The notes under the pieces are model-generated. The model had not been told where the DNA came from and did not search any database. It was given only the letters and a program-made list of their open reading frames with translations. Shown here piece by piece: positions 1 to 7,200 of a DNA stretch of 42,941 nt. Within the stretch, counting starts at the first letter, position 1, and each line of letters opens with the position of its first letter. The DNA comes from BOKV01 sp041987205 (GTDB lineage: Bacteria > Pseudomonadota > Alphaproteobacteria > Rhizobiales > Rhizobiaceae). The translations under genes and the position numbers were made by a program. Where the stretch lies: positions 1 to 42,941 of the forward strand of contig JBHIWX010000028.1 of the NCBI GenBank assembly GCA_041987205.1, written 5' to 3'.

Positions 1-2
1 CC

Positions 3-473
3 TATTCCTTCCTGCATGCTTCATGGATGCATCTGGTGGTCAACACGCTATGGCTACTCGCCTTTGCCACGCCCGTGGTGCGCCGGCTCGGCCTCGTGAA
101 ATCGATTGTGATCCTGCTGCTCTCCTCGCTGGGCGGGGCGGCGGCCTATTACCTCGCTCATGCGGGCGAGATGGCGCCTATGATTGGCGCCTCGGGTGTC
201 GTCTCGGGCTTCATGGGCGCGGCCGCGCGTTTCGCATTCACCGGCAGGCTGGGAACCGGCTTCAACGTGCACGGTCCGGCGCAATCGCTGGTCGCCGCCT
301 TCTCCAACCCGACCTTCCTGACGTTCCTGCTCGTCTGGCTGCTGATCAACCTGTTCACCGGCCTGGGTTCGTTCGCGCTGGCGGGCGAGGGCGTGTCCAT
401 TGCATGGCAGGCTCATCTGGGCGGGTTCGCCGCCGGTCTCCTCTCCTTCTCGTTGCTCGACCGGAACCGCTGA
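3..473 (+). CDS. Rhomboid-family intramembrane serine protease (5'-truncated)
   Basis: The reading frame is open from the first bases of the window, so the N-terminus lies upstream; an internal Met codon at 27 is not the true start. What is visible is the core of a rhomboid, a polytopic membrane protease that cuts substrates inside the bilayer. The frame begins with FLHASWMHLVVN, matching the HxxxN element of rhomboid TM2. The nucleophile motif GASG follows in the next membrane helix, and AHLGGFAAG near the C-terminus carries the catalytic His of TM6. Both members of the Ser/His dyad are therefore present and the enzyme should be active. About four hydrophobic segments are visible. The substrate cannot be told from sequence. 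Confidence 0.9.
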   Translation, partial: YSFLHASWMHLVVNTLWLLAFATPVVRRLGLVKSIVILLLSSLGGAAAYYLAHAGEMAPMIGASGVVSGFMGAAARFAFTGRLGTGFNVHGPAQSLVAAFSNPTFLTFLLVWLLINLFTGLGSFALAGEGVSIAWQAHLGGFAAGLLSFSLLDRNR

Positions 474-676
474 TTGCGGCGCTTCACCCGCAAACCGGAC
501 TTCACCTTTCACAGCTTCGCCACATCCGGGCCACGCTCGGCTTGTAAATGGCGTTGGTTCGTCGCAACATGAACCGATCGATATCCGGGTAGGCCCTGAA
601 GGGCGAAGACTGCCTGGTTGGGGCACCTCCCGGATTCTAGCAGGCTCGTCGCGCGCGGGCCGAAAGGGAGGCAGGA

Positions 677-1108
677 ATGACGGTAGCTTCGATTCTTTCC
701 GAAAAGGGCCGTGAGGTCGTGACCGCGGATGTCGATACGCCGCTGGCGGCGATCGTCGAGACGCTGGCGACTAGACGCATTGGTGCGATTGTCGTCACCC
801 AGTCGAACGGCAAGGTTTGCGGTATCATTTCCGAACGCGACGTCGTGCGCGAGATCGCCGACAAGGGCGTCGGCGTGCTCGACGGACCCGTATCGACCTG
901 CATGACCAGCAAGGTCGTGTCCTGCGGCGAGAACGACACCATCAATCATGTGATGACCGTCATGACCCGTCATCGGTTTCGCCACCTGCCGGTGATCGCC
1001 GATGGCCGCCTTACCGGTATCGTTTCGATCGGCGACGTTGTGAAACGGCGCATGGAGCAGATCGAACGCGACGCCGAGGAGATGCGCAACTACATCGCAT
1101 CGGCCTGA
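677..1108 (+). CDS. Twin CBS-domain protein
   Basis: A 143-residue protein made almost entirely of two CBS domains (about 8-62 and 75-130). CBS pairs (Bateman modules) bind adenosyl ligands such as AMP, ATP or NAD(H) and usually regulate a partner. Typical motifs are visible: GAIVVTQSNGKVCGIISERDVV in domain 1 (here as two overlapping elements, GAIVV and GIISERDVV) and HLPVIADGRLTGIVSIGDVV-like residues in domain 2. A good ribosome site, AGGGAGG at 665-671, precedes the ATG by 5 nt. Stand-alone proteins of this kind are common in rhizobia and have no fixed function. The gene converges with the patatin gene and a palindromic repeat array separates the two stop codons. The 203 nt upstream (474-676) should hold its promoter. 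Confidence 0.9.
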   Translation: MTVASILSEKGREVVTADVDTPLAAIVETLATRRIGAIVVTQSNGKVCGIISERDVVREIADKGVGVLDGPVSTCMTSKVVSCGENDTINHVMTVMTRHRFRHLPVIADGRLTGIVSIGDVVKRRMEQIERDAEEMRNYIASA

Positions 1109-1110
1109 CC

Positions 1111-1188
1111 CCAAAAGGCGAGGAGCGCCGCAGGCGCGACCGGGAACTCAACAAGAGGCGAGGAGCGCCGCGGGCGCGACCGGGATAT
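1111..1188. repeat. Two-unit palindromic repeat array (family shared with 34609-34850)
   Basis: Two tandem units of about 38-40 nt (1111-1148 and 1149-1188) fill the gap between convergent stop codons. Each has the core GAGGAGCGCC-GC(A/G)-GGCGCGACCGGG, a 5-bp GC stem around a three-base loop, flanked by GA on both sides. The linker of the second unit, CAACAAGAGGCGA, is nearly identical to linkers in the array at 34609. The second unit runs into the stop codon of the patatin gene. In this convergent setting the hairpins could act as a bidirectional transcription end, but there is no T-run. Confidence 0.75.
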
Positions 1189-2384
1189 TACAACGAGCTC
1201 AGCTCGCCCTGGTCGACCAAATCCCGGATCCGGCTTCTGGCTTCCTCGTAGCCGATGCTGATCGCCTCGTCGGCTTTGTGGAAGTCGGCGAGACCGATGT
1301 CATAGAGTTTCGGCCGGATCGTGTAATCGGGCGGATCGCCCGCAAGCCGTGCGCGCGCGATGCGGTCCTGAATGATGTTGAACGCCTCGATCATCACGCC
1401 GCTCAGGCCCAGCCGTGTTTGCGGCTGCACCTGCGGGCGCATCAGCGAGCGTTGCTGGCGCTGTTTTGGCGTCGGGTCGACCTTCGGGCCGTGATCGGCC
1501 GATCCGAGAAAGGCGAGCCAGGACGAATTCCTGGTGTCCTGCCCGGCCCTTTCCGAGGTCGGCTCGGGCGAGGAATAGTGCGAGGAACGGATCACCGTGC
1601 CGCGCCCGAAGGTTTCGCTGTTGAGATCGACCGCAATGACGACGTCGGGTTCGTAGGCCCGGCAGGCGGAGACGGGTACGGGATTGACCAGCGCGCCGTC
1701 GACCAGCACGCGCCCATTGTGCTTAACCGGTGCGAACACGCCCGGCAGCGCGTAGGAAGCGCGGATCGCCTCGACCAGCGGGCCGTCATGCAACCAGATT
1801 TCGTGGCCGGTAGCGATGTCGGTCGCGATGGAGACGAAATCGCCGGACAGATCCTCGATGCGGATGTTGCCCAGATGCTGGGCCATGCGCGTGGCAAGGC
1901 GGTGGCCCGAGATCAGGCCGGCGCCGCGCAGCGCGAAATCCATGTGCCGGAAAATGCCCGGTACCGTAAGCGAGCGGGCGAATTCTTCCAGATCGTCGAG
2001 CTTGCCGGCGAGATAGCAGCCGCCGACCAGCGCGCCGATGGAGGTGCCCGCGATCATGCGGATCGGCACCTTTGCCTCGTCGAAAGCGCGCAGCAGACCG
2101 ATATGGGCCCAGCCCTTGGCTACACCGCCGCCCAGCGCCAGCGCCACCCCGCCGCGTTCCGGCCGTCTCGACGGGCGCAGCGGCGGCCGCTCGGCCACGA
2201 GATCGCCGGTGGGCATCTCGGGCTCGGCCGGCATCGCGGTAATCGCCTCGCTCAGATCCTGGGGATCATCGACAAGCGTATCCTCGTCCGTCAGGCCGGC
2301 ACTTTCGTGTTCGACCGTCGGATCGGTTTCTTCGGCATCGGTCTGCCGATCTGTCGTCGCCCTGGTGTGGCGCATCGAAAACAT
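1188..2384 (-). CDS. Patatin-like phospholipase family protein
   Basis: A 398-residue serine lipase or acyl hydrolase of the patatin/RssA/NTE type. After an acidic, probably disordered N-terminal tail (about 1-75), the patatin domain shows the oxyanion-hole loop GGGVAKG (85-91), the nucleophile elbow GTSIG (113-117, Ser115) and the catalytic aspartate in DGALVNP (Asp229), so the Ser-Asp dyad is complete. No signal peptide is visible, so it is probably cytosolic or membrane-associated. The start at 2384 has a GGGG-type ribosome site; a second Met three codons on is possible. It lies 227 nt downstream of hisI on the same strand, too far to be sure of co-transcription. Substrate not predictable. 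Confidence 0.9.
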   Translation of the reverse strand: MFSMRHTRATTDRQTDAEETDPTVEHESAGLTDEDTLVDDPQDLSEAITAMPAEPEMPTGDLVAERPPLRPSRRPERGGVALALGGGVAKGWAHIGLLRAFDEAKVPIRMIAGTSIGALVGGCYLAGKLDDLEEFARSLTVPGIFRHMDFALRGAGLISGHRLATRMAQHLGNIRIEDLSGDFVSIATDIATGHEIWLHDGPLVEAIRASYALPGVFAPVKHNGRVLVDGALVNPVPVSACRAYEPDVVIAVDLNSETFGRGTVIRSSHYSSPEPTSERAGQDTRNSSWLAFLGSADHGPKVDPTPKQRQQRSLMRPQVQPQTRLGLSGVMIEAFNIIQDRIARARLAGDPPDYTIRPKLYDIGLADFHKADEAISIGYEEARSRIRDLVDQGELSSL

Positions 2385-2611
2385 GGTCTTGCCCCACGCG
2401 TCAGTGGGTCCTCCGCCCTCTAACGCTAAACAATAGCTGATCAGTGGTGATTAATGTGTGAATTCGGCGCCATACGGGCAAGTCCATGCGGCATGTTGGC
2501 CCGCTGCGTCCAAGTTCCTGACGGGAAGTTCTCATTCAATCGGCGCCTTCCGAGCCTCTGCGGGAGGCTGCACATCTTGAACCCGTGACAGGCTGAACCG
2601 CACTATTCGCC

Positions 2612-3067
2612 CTACTTCTTGTCGCCATAGACCTTTTCGGGGTCGAACAGCGCCTCGCCGCCATCGGTGACGAGCCTAAACGTTCCATCGGCCGTTTCGA
2701 TCCGTCGGTAGAAACAGCTTCGTCTGCCGGTGTGGCATGCCGCGCCGCGTCCCTGCGGGCGGACCTTCAGCCAGATCGCATCCTGGTCGCAATCGGTGCG
2801 GACTTCCTGCACCGCCTGCGTTTCGCCCGAGGTCGCGCCCTTGTGCCACAATTCGCCGCGCGAACGGCTCCAGTACCAGGCTTCGCCGCTCTGCAGCGTC
2901 CGGTTCAGGGCCTGGTCGTTCATGTGCGCGACCATCAGCAATTCGCCGCTGTCGGCATCGGTCACGATCGCCGTCACCAGCCCGTTGCCGTCGAAACGGG
3001 GGGTGAGCCGGTCGCCCGCCTCGAGTTCGGTCTTGTCGCCGGCTTCGGCAAACAGTTTTCCGGTCAT
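2612..3067 (-). CDS. hisI: Phosphoribosyl-AMP cyclohydrolase
   Basis: A 151-residue single-domain HisI, which opens the adenine ring of phosphoribosyl-AMP in histidine biosynthesis. Diagnostic motifs are the metal-binding DCDQDA and the cysteines of AACHTGRRSCFYR, together with the conserved MVAHMN and WYWSRSRGELWHKG. The separate hisE-type pyrophosphohydrolase domain is absent, as usual in alphaproteobacteria. It follows folE by 80 nt on the same strand and is likely co-transcribed with it; the rest of the his pathway is not in the window. Confidence 0.95.
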   Translation of the reverse strand: MTGKLFAEAGDKTELEAGDRLTPRFDGNGLVTAIVTDADSGELLMVAHMNDQALNRTLQSGEAWYWSRSRGELWHKGATSGETQAVQEVRTDCDQDAIWLKVRPQGRGAACHTGRRSCFYRRIETADGTFRLVTDGGEALFDPEKVYGDKK

Positions 3068-3147
3068 GCCGTTCCCGTCCCGCTTTCAGTCTGTGATCGC
3101 GTCTTTGCTGGTGAAAGGCGCGCCGGCCTGCCGCGCCGGGGCAGGGA

Positions 3148-3783
3148 TCAGTCCTTGCCGAAGCGCAGCAGTGTCATGAAATTGACCTGCTCGGCCGGCG
3201 CATCGCGAAACTGGCCGGTGAAACAGGTCGTGGTCGTCGTCGAGCCCTGCTTGCGGATGCCGCGCATCGCCATGCACATGTGCTCGGCCTCGATCATCAC
3301 CGCCACGCCGCGCGGCTGCAGCACCTCGTCGATGGCCTGGGCGACCTGCGCGGTCATGTTTTCCTGCGTCTGCAGGCGGCGGGCGAAGATTTCCACCGTG
3401 CGTGCGATCTTCGACAGGCCCAGCACCCGCCCGTCCGGCAGATAGGCGACATGCGCCTTGCCGATGATCGGGACCATGTGGTGCTCGCAATGGGAGTGGA
3501 ACGAGATGTCCTTGACCAGCACCATGTCGTCATAGCCGCCGACCTCCTCGAAGGTGCGGCCCAGCACTTTCTGCGGATCCTCGTCATAGCCGGAGAACAT
3601 CTCCAGATAGGCCTTGGCGACCCGCGCGGGCGTGTCCTTCAGCCCTTCGCGCTCGACATCCTCGCCGATCCAGCGCAGCAGCGTGCGCACCGCGTCCTCG
3701 GCCTCGGCCTGGCTCGGCCGTTCGGATTTCGGCAGGACCTTGCGCCGCGCGCCTTCCTTGAAGGACTTGATGATGGCGTCCAT
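3148..3783 (-). CDS. folE: GTP cyclohydrolase I
   Basis: Catalyses GTP to 7,8-dihydroneopterin triphosphate, the first step of folate (and queuosine-type) synthesis. The GCH I fold is complete from the first helices through LLRFGKD. The zinc ligands are seen in HCEHH (Cys and His) and EHMCMAMRG (second Cys). The frame stays open upstream to 3903, with Met codons at 3903, 3823, 3798 and 3783. I chose 3783 (211 residues) because GGGAG sits 6 nt before it and family members begin near here; 3798 (216 residues) is the main alternative. It is first in a folE-hisI pair. The 293 nt upstream, shared with the broken small gene at 4077, should contain its promoter. Confidence 0.93.
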   Translation of the reverse strand: MDAIIKSFKEGARRKVLPKSERPSQAEAEDAVRTLLRWIGEDVEREGLKDTPARVAKAYLEMFSGYDEDPQKVLGRTFEEVGGYDDMVLVKDISFHSHCEHHMVPIIGKAHVAYLPDGRVLGLSKIARTVEIFARRLQTQENMTAQVAQAIDEVLQPRGVAVMIEAEHMCMAMRGIRKQGSTTTTTCFTGQFRDAPAEQVNFMTLLRFGKD

Positions 3784-4076
3784 ATCGATCTCCCGCATGG
3801 CCGTTCCGCCGTCTGGGGTCTGCATCACTGCCGGTCGATACCGCTCAAGAGGGAATGGCCGGAACTTGTGCTCCTTATATAGCTCGCCGCGCCGGCTTCG
3901 CAATTGCCCGCGCCGCGCAAGTCCGCCCGGTGCCCCGAAAGTGGGAATCCCGGCCCTGTCCGAAGCCTGAATGCTACCCGTCGCTACCGTTCAGGCTTGG
4001 TTCAGCCGTGTTCTGCCAGATTACGTGCATCGAACGACAACGGGCGATGCAGCCCGCCGGCTACAGGAGATACACG

Positions 4077-4379
4077 ATGAACATCTAATCGCTTCGCGGC
4101 ACCGCCATCGCAGGCTTCGCCGCCATCGCCATCACCGCGGCCGGTGCCATCGCCGCGCCGGGTCAGGCCCAGGCGAACGACAAGGCTATCGCCGCCTTCG
4201 TTGGCGGTCTGGTGCTGGGTGGCATCGCCGCCAATTCCTATGCCTACGGATCCCCGGTCTATGTCGCGCCGGCCTATCCCGCGCCGCGCTATTACGGCCA
4301 CCGCAACAAATGGCGTCACCACGACCGCCACCGCCGCTACGGCTATTACGGCCATCGTCGTCACGGATACGGTTACTAA
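4077..4379 (+). pseudogene. Small exported glycine-zipper protein, interrupted by TAA at codon 4
   Basis: Reading from ATG 4077 (preceded by AGGAG) gives M-N-I-stop, then an uninterrupted frame to TAA at 4377-4379. Ignoring the stop, the 101-codon frame encodes a signal peptide (SLRGTAIAGFAAIAITAAG...AQA), a glycine-zipper stretch AFVGGLVLGGIAAN, and a Tyr/His/Arg-rich tail. The adjacent gene at 4640 is a clear paralogue: it starts MNTKTLR and shares AFVGGLVLGGIAAN exactly. The paralogue has AAG (Lys) where this gene has TAA (4086-4088), so the simplest account is one A-to-T change from AAA. The rest of the frame shows no decay and a strong terminator follows, so the change is recent or a sequencing error. 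No good internal start retains the signal peptide. Confidence 0.7.
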
Positions 4380-4406
4380 GTAAGCCCCTGCAACCGTTTC
4401 CGGTCC

Positions 4407-4444
4407 GAAAGCCCCGGTCCTCCCCCGGCCGGGGCTTTCGTTTG
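4407..4444 (+). terminator. Rho-independent terminator
   Basis: An 11-bp perfect stem, GAAAGCCCCGG (4407-4417) with CCGGGGCTTTC (4429-4439), has an 11-nt loop and is followed by GTTTGTG. It lies 28 nt after the stop codon of the small gene at 4077. Confidence 0.8.
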
Positions 4445-4450
4445 TGTTAC

Positions 4451-4463
4451 GCATGTCACATGC
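4451..4463. promoter_or_regulatory. 13-bp palindrome upstream of the small exported protein gene
   Basis: GCATGTCACATGC is a perfect palindrome around a central C. It lies between the terminator at 4407-4444 and the start at 4640, in AT-richer DNA that probably holds that gene's promoter. It could be an operator; there is no direct support. Confidence 0.3.
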
Positions 4464-4639
4464 CGGAAGTCCTCCGGTTAGCCCATAAAATATTGTAATC
4501 GTTAATCAAAAATTCTCCCATTGAGTTGGCGACCATGTGTCGGAATGCACGCAACCCCGGATTCTACCGCGCCATCTTGGTAGGGCCGGCGGGAGAAAGC
4601 GCCGGCACGAAAGACAAGTCGTCAACAAGGAGAATGAAC

Positions 4640-4927
4640 ATGAATACGAAGACCCTTCGCACCTCAGCCATCGCCGGCCTTGCCGCGATCGCATTCGTCG
4701 CCGCCGGTTCGCTGGCCACGCCCACCGAAGCCCAGGCAGGCGGCAAGGCCGCAGCCGCCTTCGTCGGCGGTCTCGTCCTCGGCGGTATCGCCGCCAACGC
4801 AGCCTATGGCGCACCCGTCTATTACGGCGCCCCGGCCTATTACGGCCCGACCTGCCACTGGCAGAAGCAGAAGGTCTACACGCCTTACGGCTATCCCGTC
4901 TGGCAGAAGGTGAAGGTCTGCTACTAA
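4640..4927 (+). CDS. Small exported protein, glycine zipper plus two-Cys TPYG tail
   Basis: A 95-residue protein of unknown function. An N-terminal signal peptide (about 1-35) ends near TEAQAGG. A glycine-zipper segment AAFVGGLVLGGIAAN follows, then a Tyr/Pro-rich stretch and a C-terminal module C-H-(5)-KVYTPYGYPVWQKVKVC-Y. That module resembles the end of the gene at 27227 (C-H-(4)-VQHTPYGRQRVRVNIC), suggesting a disulphide-closed beta hairpin. The frame is open further upstream and ATG also occurs at 4634, but AAGGAG at 4627-4632 spaces best (7 nt) from 4640. It is paralogous to the interrupted gene at 4077. Likely periplasmic or outer-surface. Confidence 0.75.
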   Translation: MNTKTLRTSAIAGLAAIAFVAAGSLATPTEAQAGGKAAAAFVGGLVLGGIAANAAYGAPVYYGAPAYYGPTCHWQKQKVYTPYGYPVWQKVKVCY

Positions 4928-4929
4928 GG

Positions 4930-5024
4930 GCGTTTCAAGTTTCCACGAAAACATGCGTATCGGAATGCGCGTTCGAGCTCTCGCGAGAGGCAGCGCATTT
5001 CGATCCCGTCGGAAACTGAAACGC
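4930..5024. repeat. 95-nt nested palindrome after the small exported protein gene
   Basis: The outer arms GCGTTTCAAGTTTCC (4930-4944) and GGAAACTGAAACGC (5011-5024) pair over 14 bp with one bulged A. An inner stem pairs ATCGGAATGCGC (4959-4970) with GCGCATTTCGAT (4993-5004), 12 bp with one G-T. The tip holds a perfect CTCTCGCGAGAG (4978-4989). It starts three bases after the stop codon at 4927. It may be a 3' UTR structure, or a palindromic mobile element like those scattered in rhizobial genomes. No second copy was seen in the window. Confidence 0.65.
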
Positions 5025-5089
5025 ACCTGGCGGACCGGCCACCAGGAGACAGTCTGGGGCCCATCTGCGGCTTGTCTCTCATTTCTCCG

Positions 5090-5116
5090 GAAGCCTCGGC
5101 ATCACGCCGGGGCTTC
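5090..5116. terminator. Hairpin, possible terminator
   Basis: An 11-bp stem, GAAGCCTCGGC (5090-5100) with GCCGGGGCTTC (5106-5116), has one T-G wobble and a 5-nt loop. It is not followed by a T-run, so terminator function is tentative. It lies between the small exported protein and the Fe-S scaffold gene. Confidence 0.4.
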
Positions 5117-5205
5117 TGGCGTTTCAGGCGACCTTTTCCGATCCCTCGACGTGGTTCGGCCAAACCCCTATATTGAACGAAACACCCCTTTGCGGACCGC
5201 CCGAC

Positions 5206-5757
5206 ATGCTCAACGACGTCTACAATGCCAAGATCCTCGACTATGCCGGCAATATCGAGCGCCTCGGCAGGCTCGATCAGCCAGACGCGACTGCAAAGGC
5301 GCATTCCAAGCTGTGCGGCTCGACGGTCACGGTCGATTTGAAGATGGAAGGCGGCAAGGTCACCGATTTCGCCCATGAGGTGAAGGCGTGCGCGCTGGGC
5401 CAGGCTTCGTCCTCGATCATGGCCCGCAACGTGATTGGCGCGACGGGCGAGGAACTGAAGGCGCTGCGCAAGACCATGATCGCCATGCTCAAGGAAGGCG
5501 GTCCACCACCCGAGGGCAAGTTTTCCGAATTCCGCTTTCTCGAGCCGGTACGCGAATACAAGGCCCGCCATGCCTCGACCCTGCTGACCTTCGACGCCGT
5601 GGTCGATTGCATCGAGCAGATCGAGGCCAGCGGCTCCGGCGAGCGGGCTGATGCGGTCCGCGCGCAAGCGCAGGAGCGCAAGGAAAAGCAGGAGAAGGTC
5701 AAGGCTGCCGCCGTCGATGCTCTCGGCGCAGCTGGAATCAGGTTCCGTGTGCGCTGA
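5206..5757 (+). CDS. IscU/NifU-N-like iron-sulfur cluster assembly scaffold
   Basis: A 183-residue protein with the U-type scaffold fold (about 1-130) and a charged, probably helical tail rich in Glu, Lys and Arg. Three conserved cysteines are visible, in KLCGS, VKACALGQASS and VVDCIEQ, the usual three ligand positions of IscU-like proteins on which nascent clusters form. No isc or suf genes are nearby. In rhizobia this family typically sits beside yidD, as here. I chose ATG 5206 (MLNDVYNAKILDYAGN), the conserved family start, over an upstream TTG at 5173. The 3' end overlaps the likely yidD start by 11 nt, suggesting translational coupling. Confidence 0.85.
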   Translation: MLNDVYNAKILDYAGNIERLGRLDQPDATAKAHSKLCGSTVTVDLKMEGGKVTDFAHEVKACALGQASSSIMARNVIGATGEELKALRKTMIAMLKEGGPPPEGKFSEFRFLEPVREYKARHASTLLTFDAVVDCIEQIEASGSGERADAVRAQAQERKEKQEKVKAAAVDALGAAGIRFRVR

Positions 5758-6064
5758 ACCTGCTAGCCACAAGCACCACGCCAGCAGATCATCCGGAAAG
5801 GGCCGCAATTTTGCCGGCCACTGGCCCAGGACGCCGGGCCGGTTGCTCGGCATCGGCCTGATCCGCCTTTACCAGCTCACGCTGTCGGGCTTTGTCGGCA
5901 ATGCGTGCCGGCATCAGCCGACCTGCTCGGAATATGCCTATGAGGCGGTCGCCCGCCATGGCCTGGTTCCCGGCAGCTGGCTCACCTTCTGGCGCGTGTC
6001 GCGCTGCAATCCGTGGGGCACCAGCGGCTACGATCCGGTTCCCGAAAAGATGCGCTGGTGGTAA
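5747..6064 (+). CDS. yidD: Membrane protein insertion efficiency factor YidD
   Basis: A small YidD-family protein that assists YidC-dependent insertion of inner-membrane proteins. The hallmark cysteine-containing core is complete: CRHQPTCSEYAYEAVARHG, then RCNPWG and GYDPVPE near the C-terminus, preceded by an amphipathic segment GLIRLYQLTLSGFVG. The frame is open further upstream. I place the start at GTG 5747 (105 residues), which overlaps the preceding gene by 11 nt; ATG 5717 is an alternative, and the N-terminal 30 residues are not conserved enough to decide. The closely following asparaginase gene starts 32 nt downstream. Confidence 0.85.
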   Translation: MCAEPASHKHHASRSSGKGRNFAGHWPRTPGRLLGIGLIRLYQLTLSGFVGNACRHQPTCSEYAYEAVARHGLVPGSWLTFWRVSRCNPWGTSGYDPVPEKMRWW

Positions 6065-6096
6065 GCCCTGTCCCTCCCTGTGTGACGGAGAGCGAG

Positions 6097-7107
6097 ATGA
6101 AAACACTACCCCCCGCCATCGTCGAGGTCACGCGCGGCGCCTTCGTTGAAAGCCGGCATGAGGTCGACATCGCCGTCATCGATGAGTCTGGCGCCACCGT
6201 TGCATCCTGGGGCGATCCGGACCGCCCGGTTTTTCCGCGTTCCTCGATCAAGGCGCTGCAGGCGCTGCCACTGCTGGAATCGGGAGCGGCGGAGCGCTTT
6301 GCCTTCCGGCCCGAGCACATCGCGCTTGCCTGTTCCTCGCATGATGCCGAGCCCGTCCATGTCGAGGCGGCCGAATGGATGCTGTCGCAGGCGGGCCTGA
6401 CCGCGACCTGCCTGGAGTGCGGCGCGCAGATCCCGCATCTCAAGCGTGACGAATACCGGCTGGTGCGCGAGGGCAGGGAGCCCGGCCCCATCCACAATTG
6501 CTGCTCGGGCAAGCATGCCGGCTTCGTTGCGTTTGCAAGGCATGAAGGCATGCCGATCGAGGGCTATGTCGGCTTCGATCGCCCCGTCCAGCGCGCCATT
6601 GCCGGCATTCTCGAGGAGGTGACCGGCGCGCCGCATCGCAAGGACAATTATGGCATCGACGGCTGCGCGATCCCGACCTACACCATTCCGCTCTCCGCGC
6701 TCGCCTTCGGCTTCGCCCGTCTCGCGGCAGGGCAGGGCGGCGGGAAGGTGCGCGACGCGGCGATGAAGACCATCCTCGAATCCTGCCTCGATCACCCGCT
6801 GATGCTGGCCGGTTCGGAACGGCCGGCGACGGCGGTCATGCGCGCTCTCGGCCGGCGCGCCATGATCAAGACCGGGGCGGAAGGCATGTTCACCGCATCC
6901 CTGCCGGAAAAGGGGTGGGGCGTGGCGCTCAAGGTCCGCGATGGAACGGAGCGCGCATCCGAGGTGGCTCTATTCGGCCTGCTTGAATCTCTACTTGAAC
7001 TTTCACCGACCGAATCAAGCACCTTGAAAGGACTCGCGAATCCTCCGGTACTCAACCGTGCTGGTCTGAAGGTCGGCGAGTTGAGGCTGGCGCTGCCAGA
7101 CGCCTGA
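6097..7107 (+). CDS. Rhizobium-type (ReAV-like) L-asparaginase, asparaginase_II family
   Basis: A 336-residue enzyme of the family of Rhizobium etli inducible asparaginase ReAV, unrelated to classic bacterial type I/II asparaginases and more like serine beta-lactamases in fold. The S-x-x-K element is at PRSSIKALQALP (Ser49 and Lys52, one ahead of ReAV Ser48/Lys51), and CSSHDAEP provides the second catalytic serine. Cysteines matching the ReAV metal site are in LECGAQIPHLKRDEY and YGIDGCAIP. The family hydrolyses L-asparagine to aspartate and ammonia in the cytosol. GGAG lies upstream of ATG 6097; an open frame continues to 6013 inside yidD but is not conserved. No ansR-type regulator or permease is adjacent. 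Confidence 0.9.
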   Translation: MKTLPPAIVEVTRGAFVESRHEVDIAVIDESGATVASWGDPDRPVFPRSSIKALQALPLLESGAAERFAFRPEHIALACSSHDAEPVHVEAAEWMLSQAGLTATCLECGAQIPHLKRDEYRLVREGREPGPIHNCCSGKHAGFVAFARHEGMPIEGYVGFDRPVQRAIAGILEEVTGAPHRKDNYGIDGCAIPTYTIPLSALAFGFARLAAGQGGGKVRDAAMKTILESCLDHPLMLAGSERPATAVMRALGRRAMIKTGAEGMFTASLPEKGWGVALKVRDGTERASEVALFGLLESLLELSPTESSTLKGLANPPVLNRAGLKVGELRLALPDA

Positions 7108-7152
7108 ACCCGTTTCACGCGTCCTCGCCGGAATCAGAATGTTTGGAAATGA

Positions 7153-7200
7153 CGCCAAGCCCCTGGCGTGACTCCTGAAACGCCTCGAGCTTAAAGCTCG
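7153..7200. terminator. Hairpins in the convergent gap after the asparaginase gene
   Basis: Two perfect palindromes sit between the convergent stop codons: ACGCCA/TGGCGT around AGCCCC (7153-7170), and CGAGCTT-A-AAGCTCG (7186-7200). The second overlaps the stop codon of the minus-strand gene. Neither has a clear T-run; a bidirectional end of transcription is plausible. Confidence 0.35.

Noticed and set aside
4086..4088. Programmed readthrough or recoding of the TAA in the small exported gene
   Set aside because: TAA is the least prone stop to be recoded and no stimulatory element is evident; a point mutation or sequencing error is simpler.
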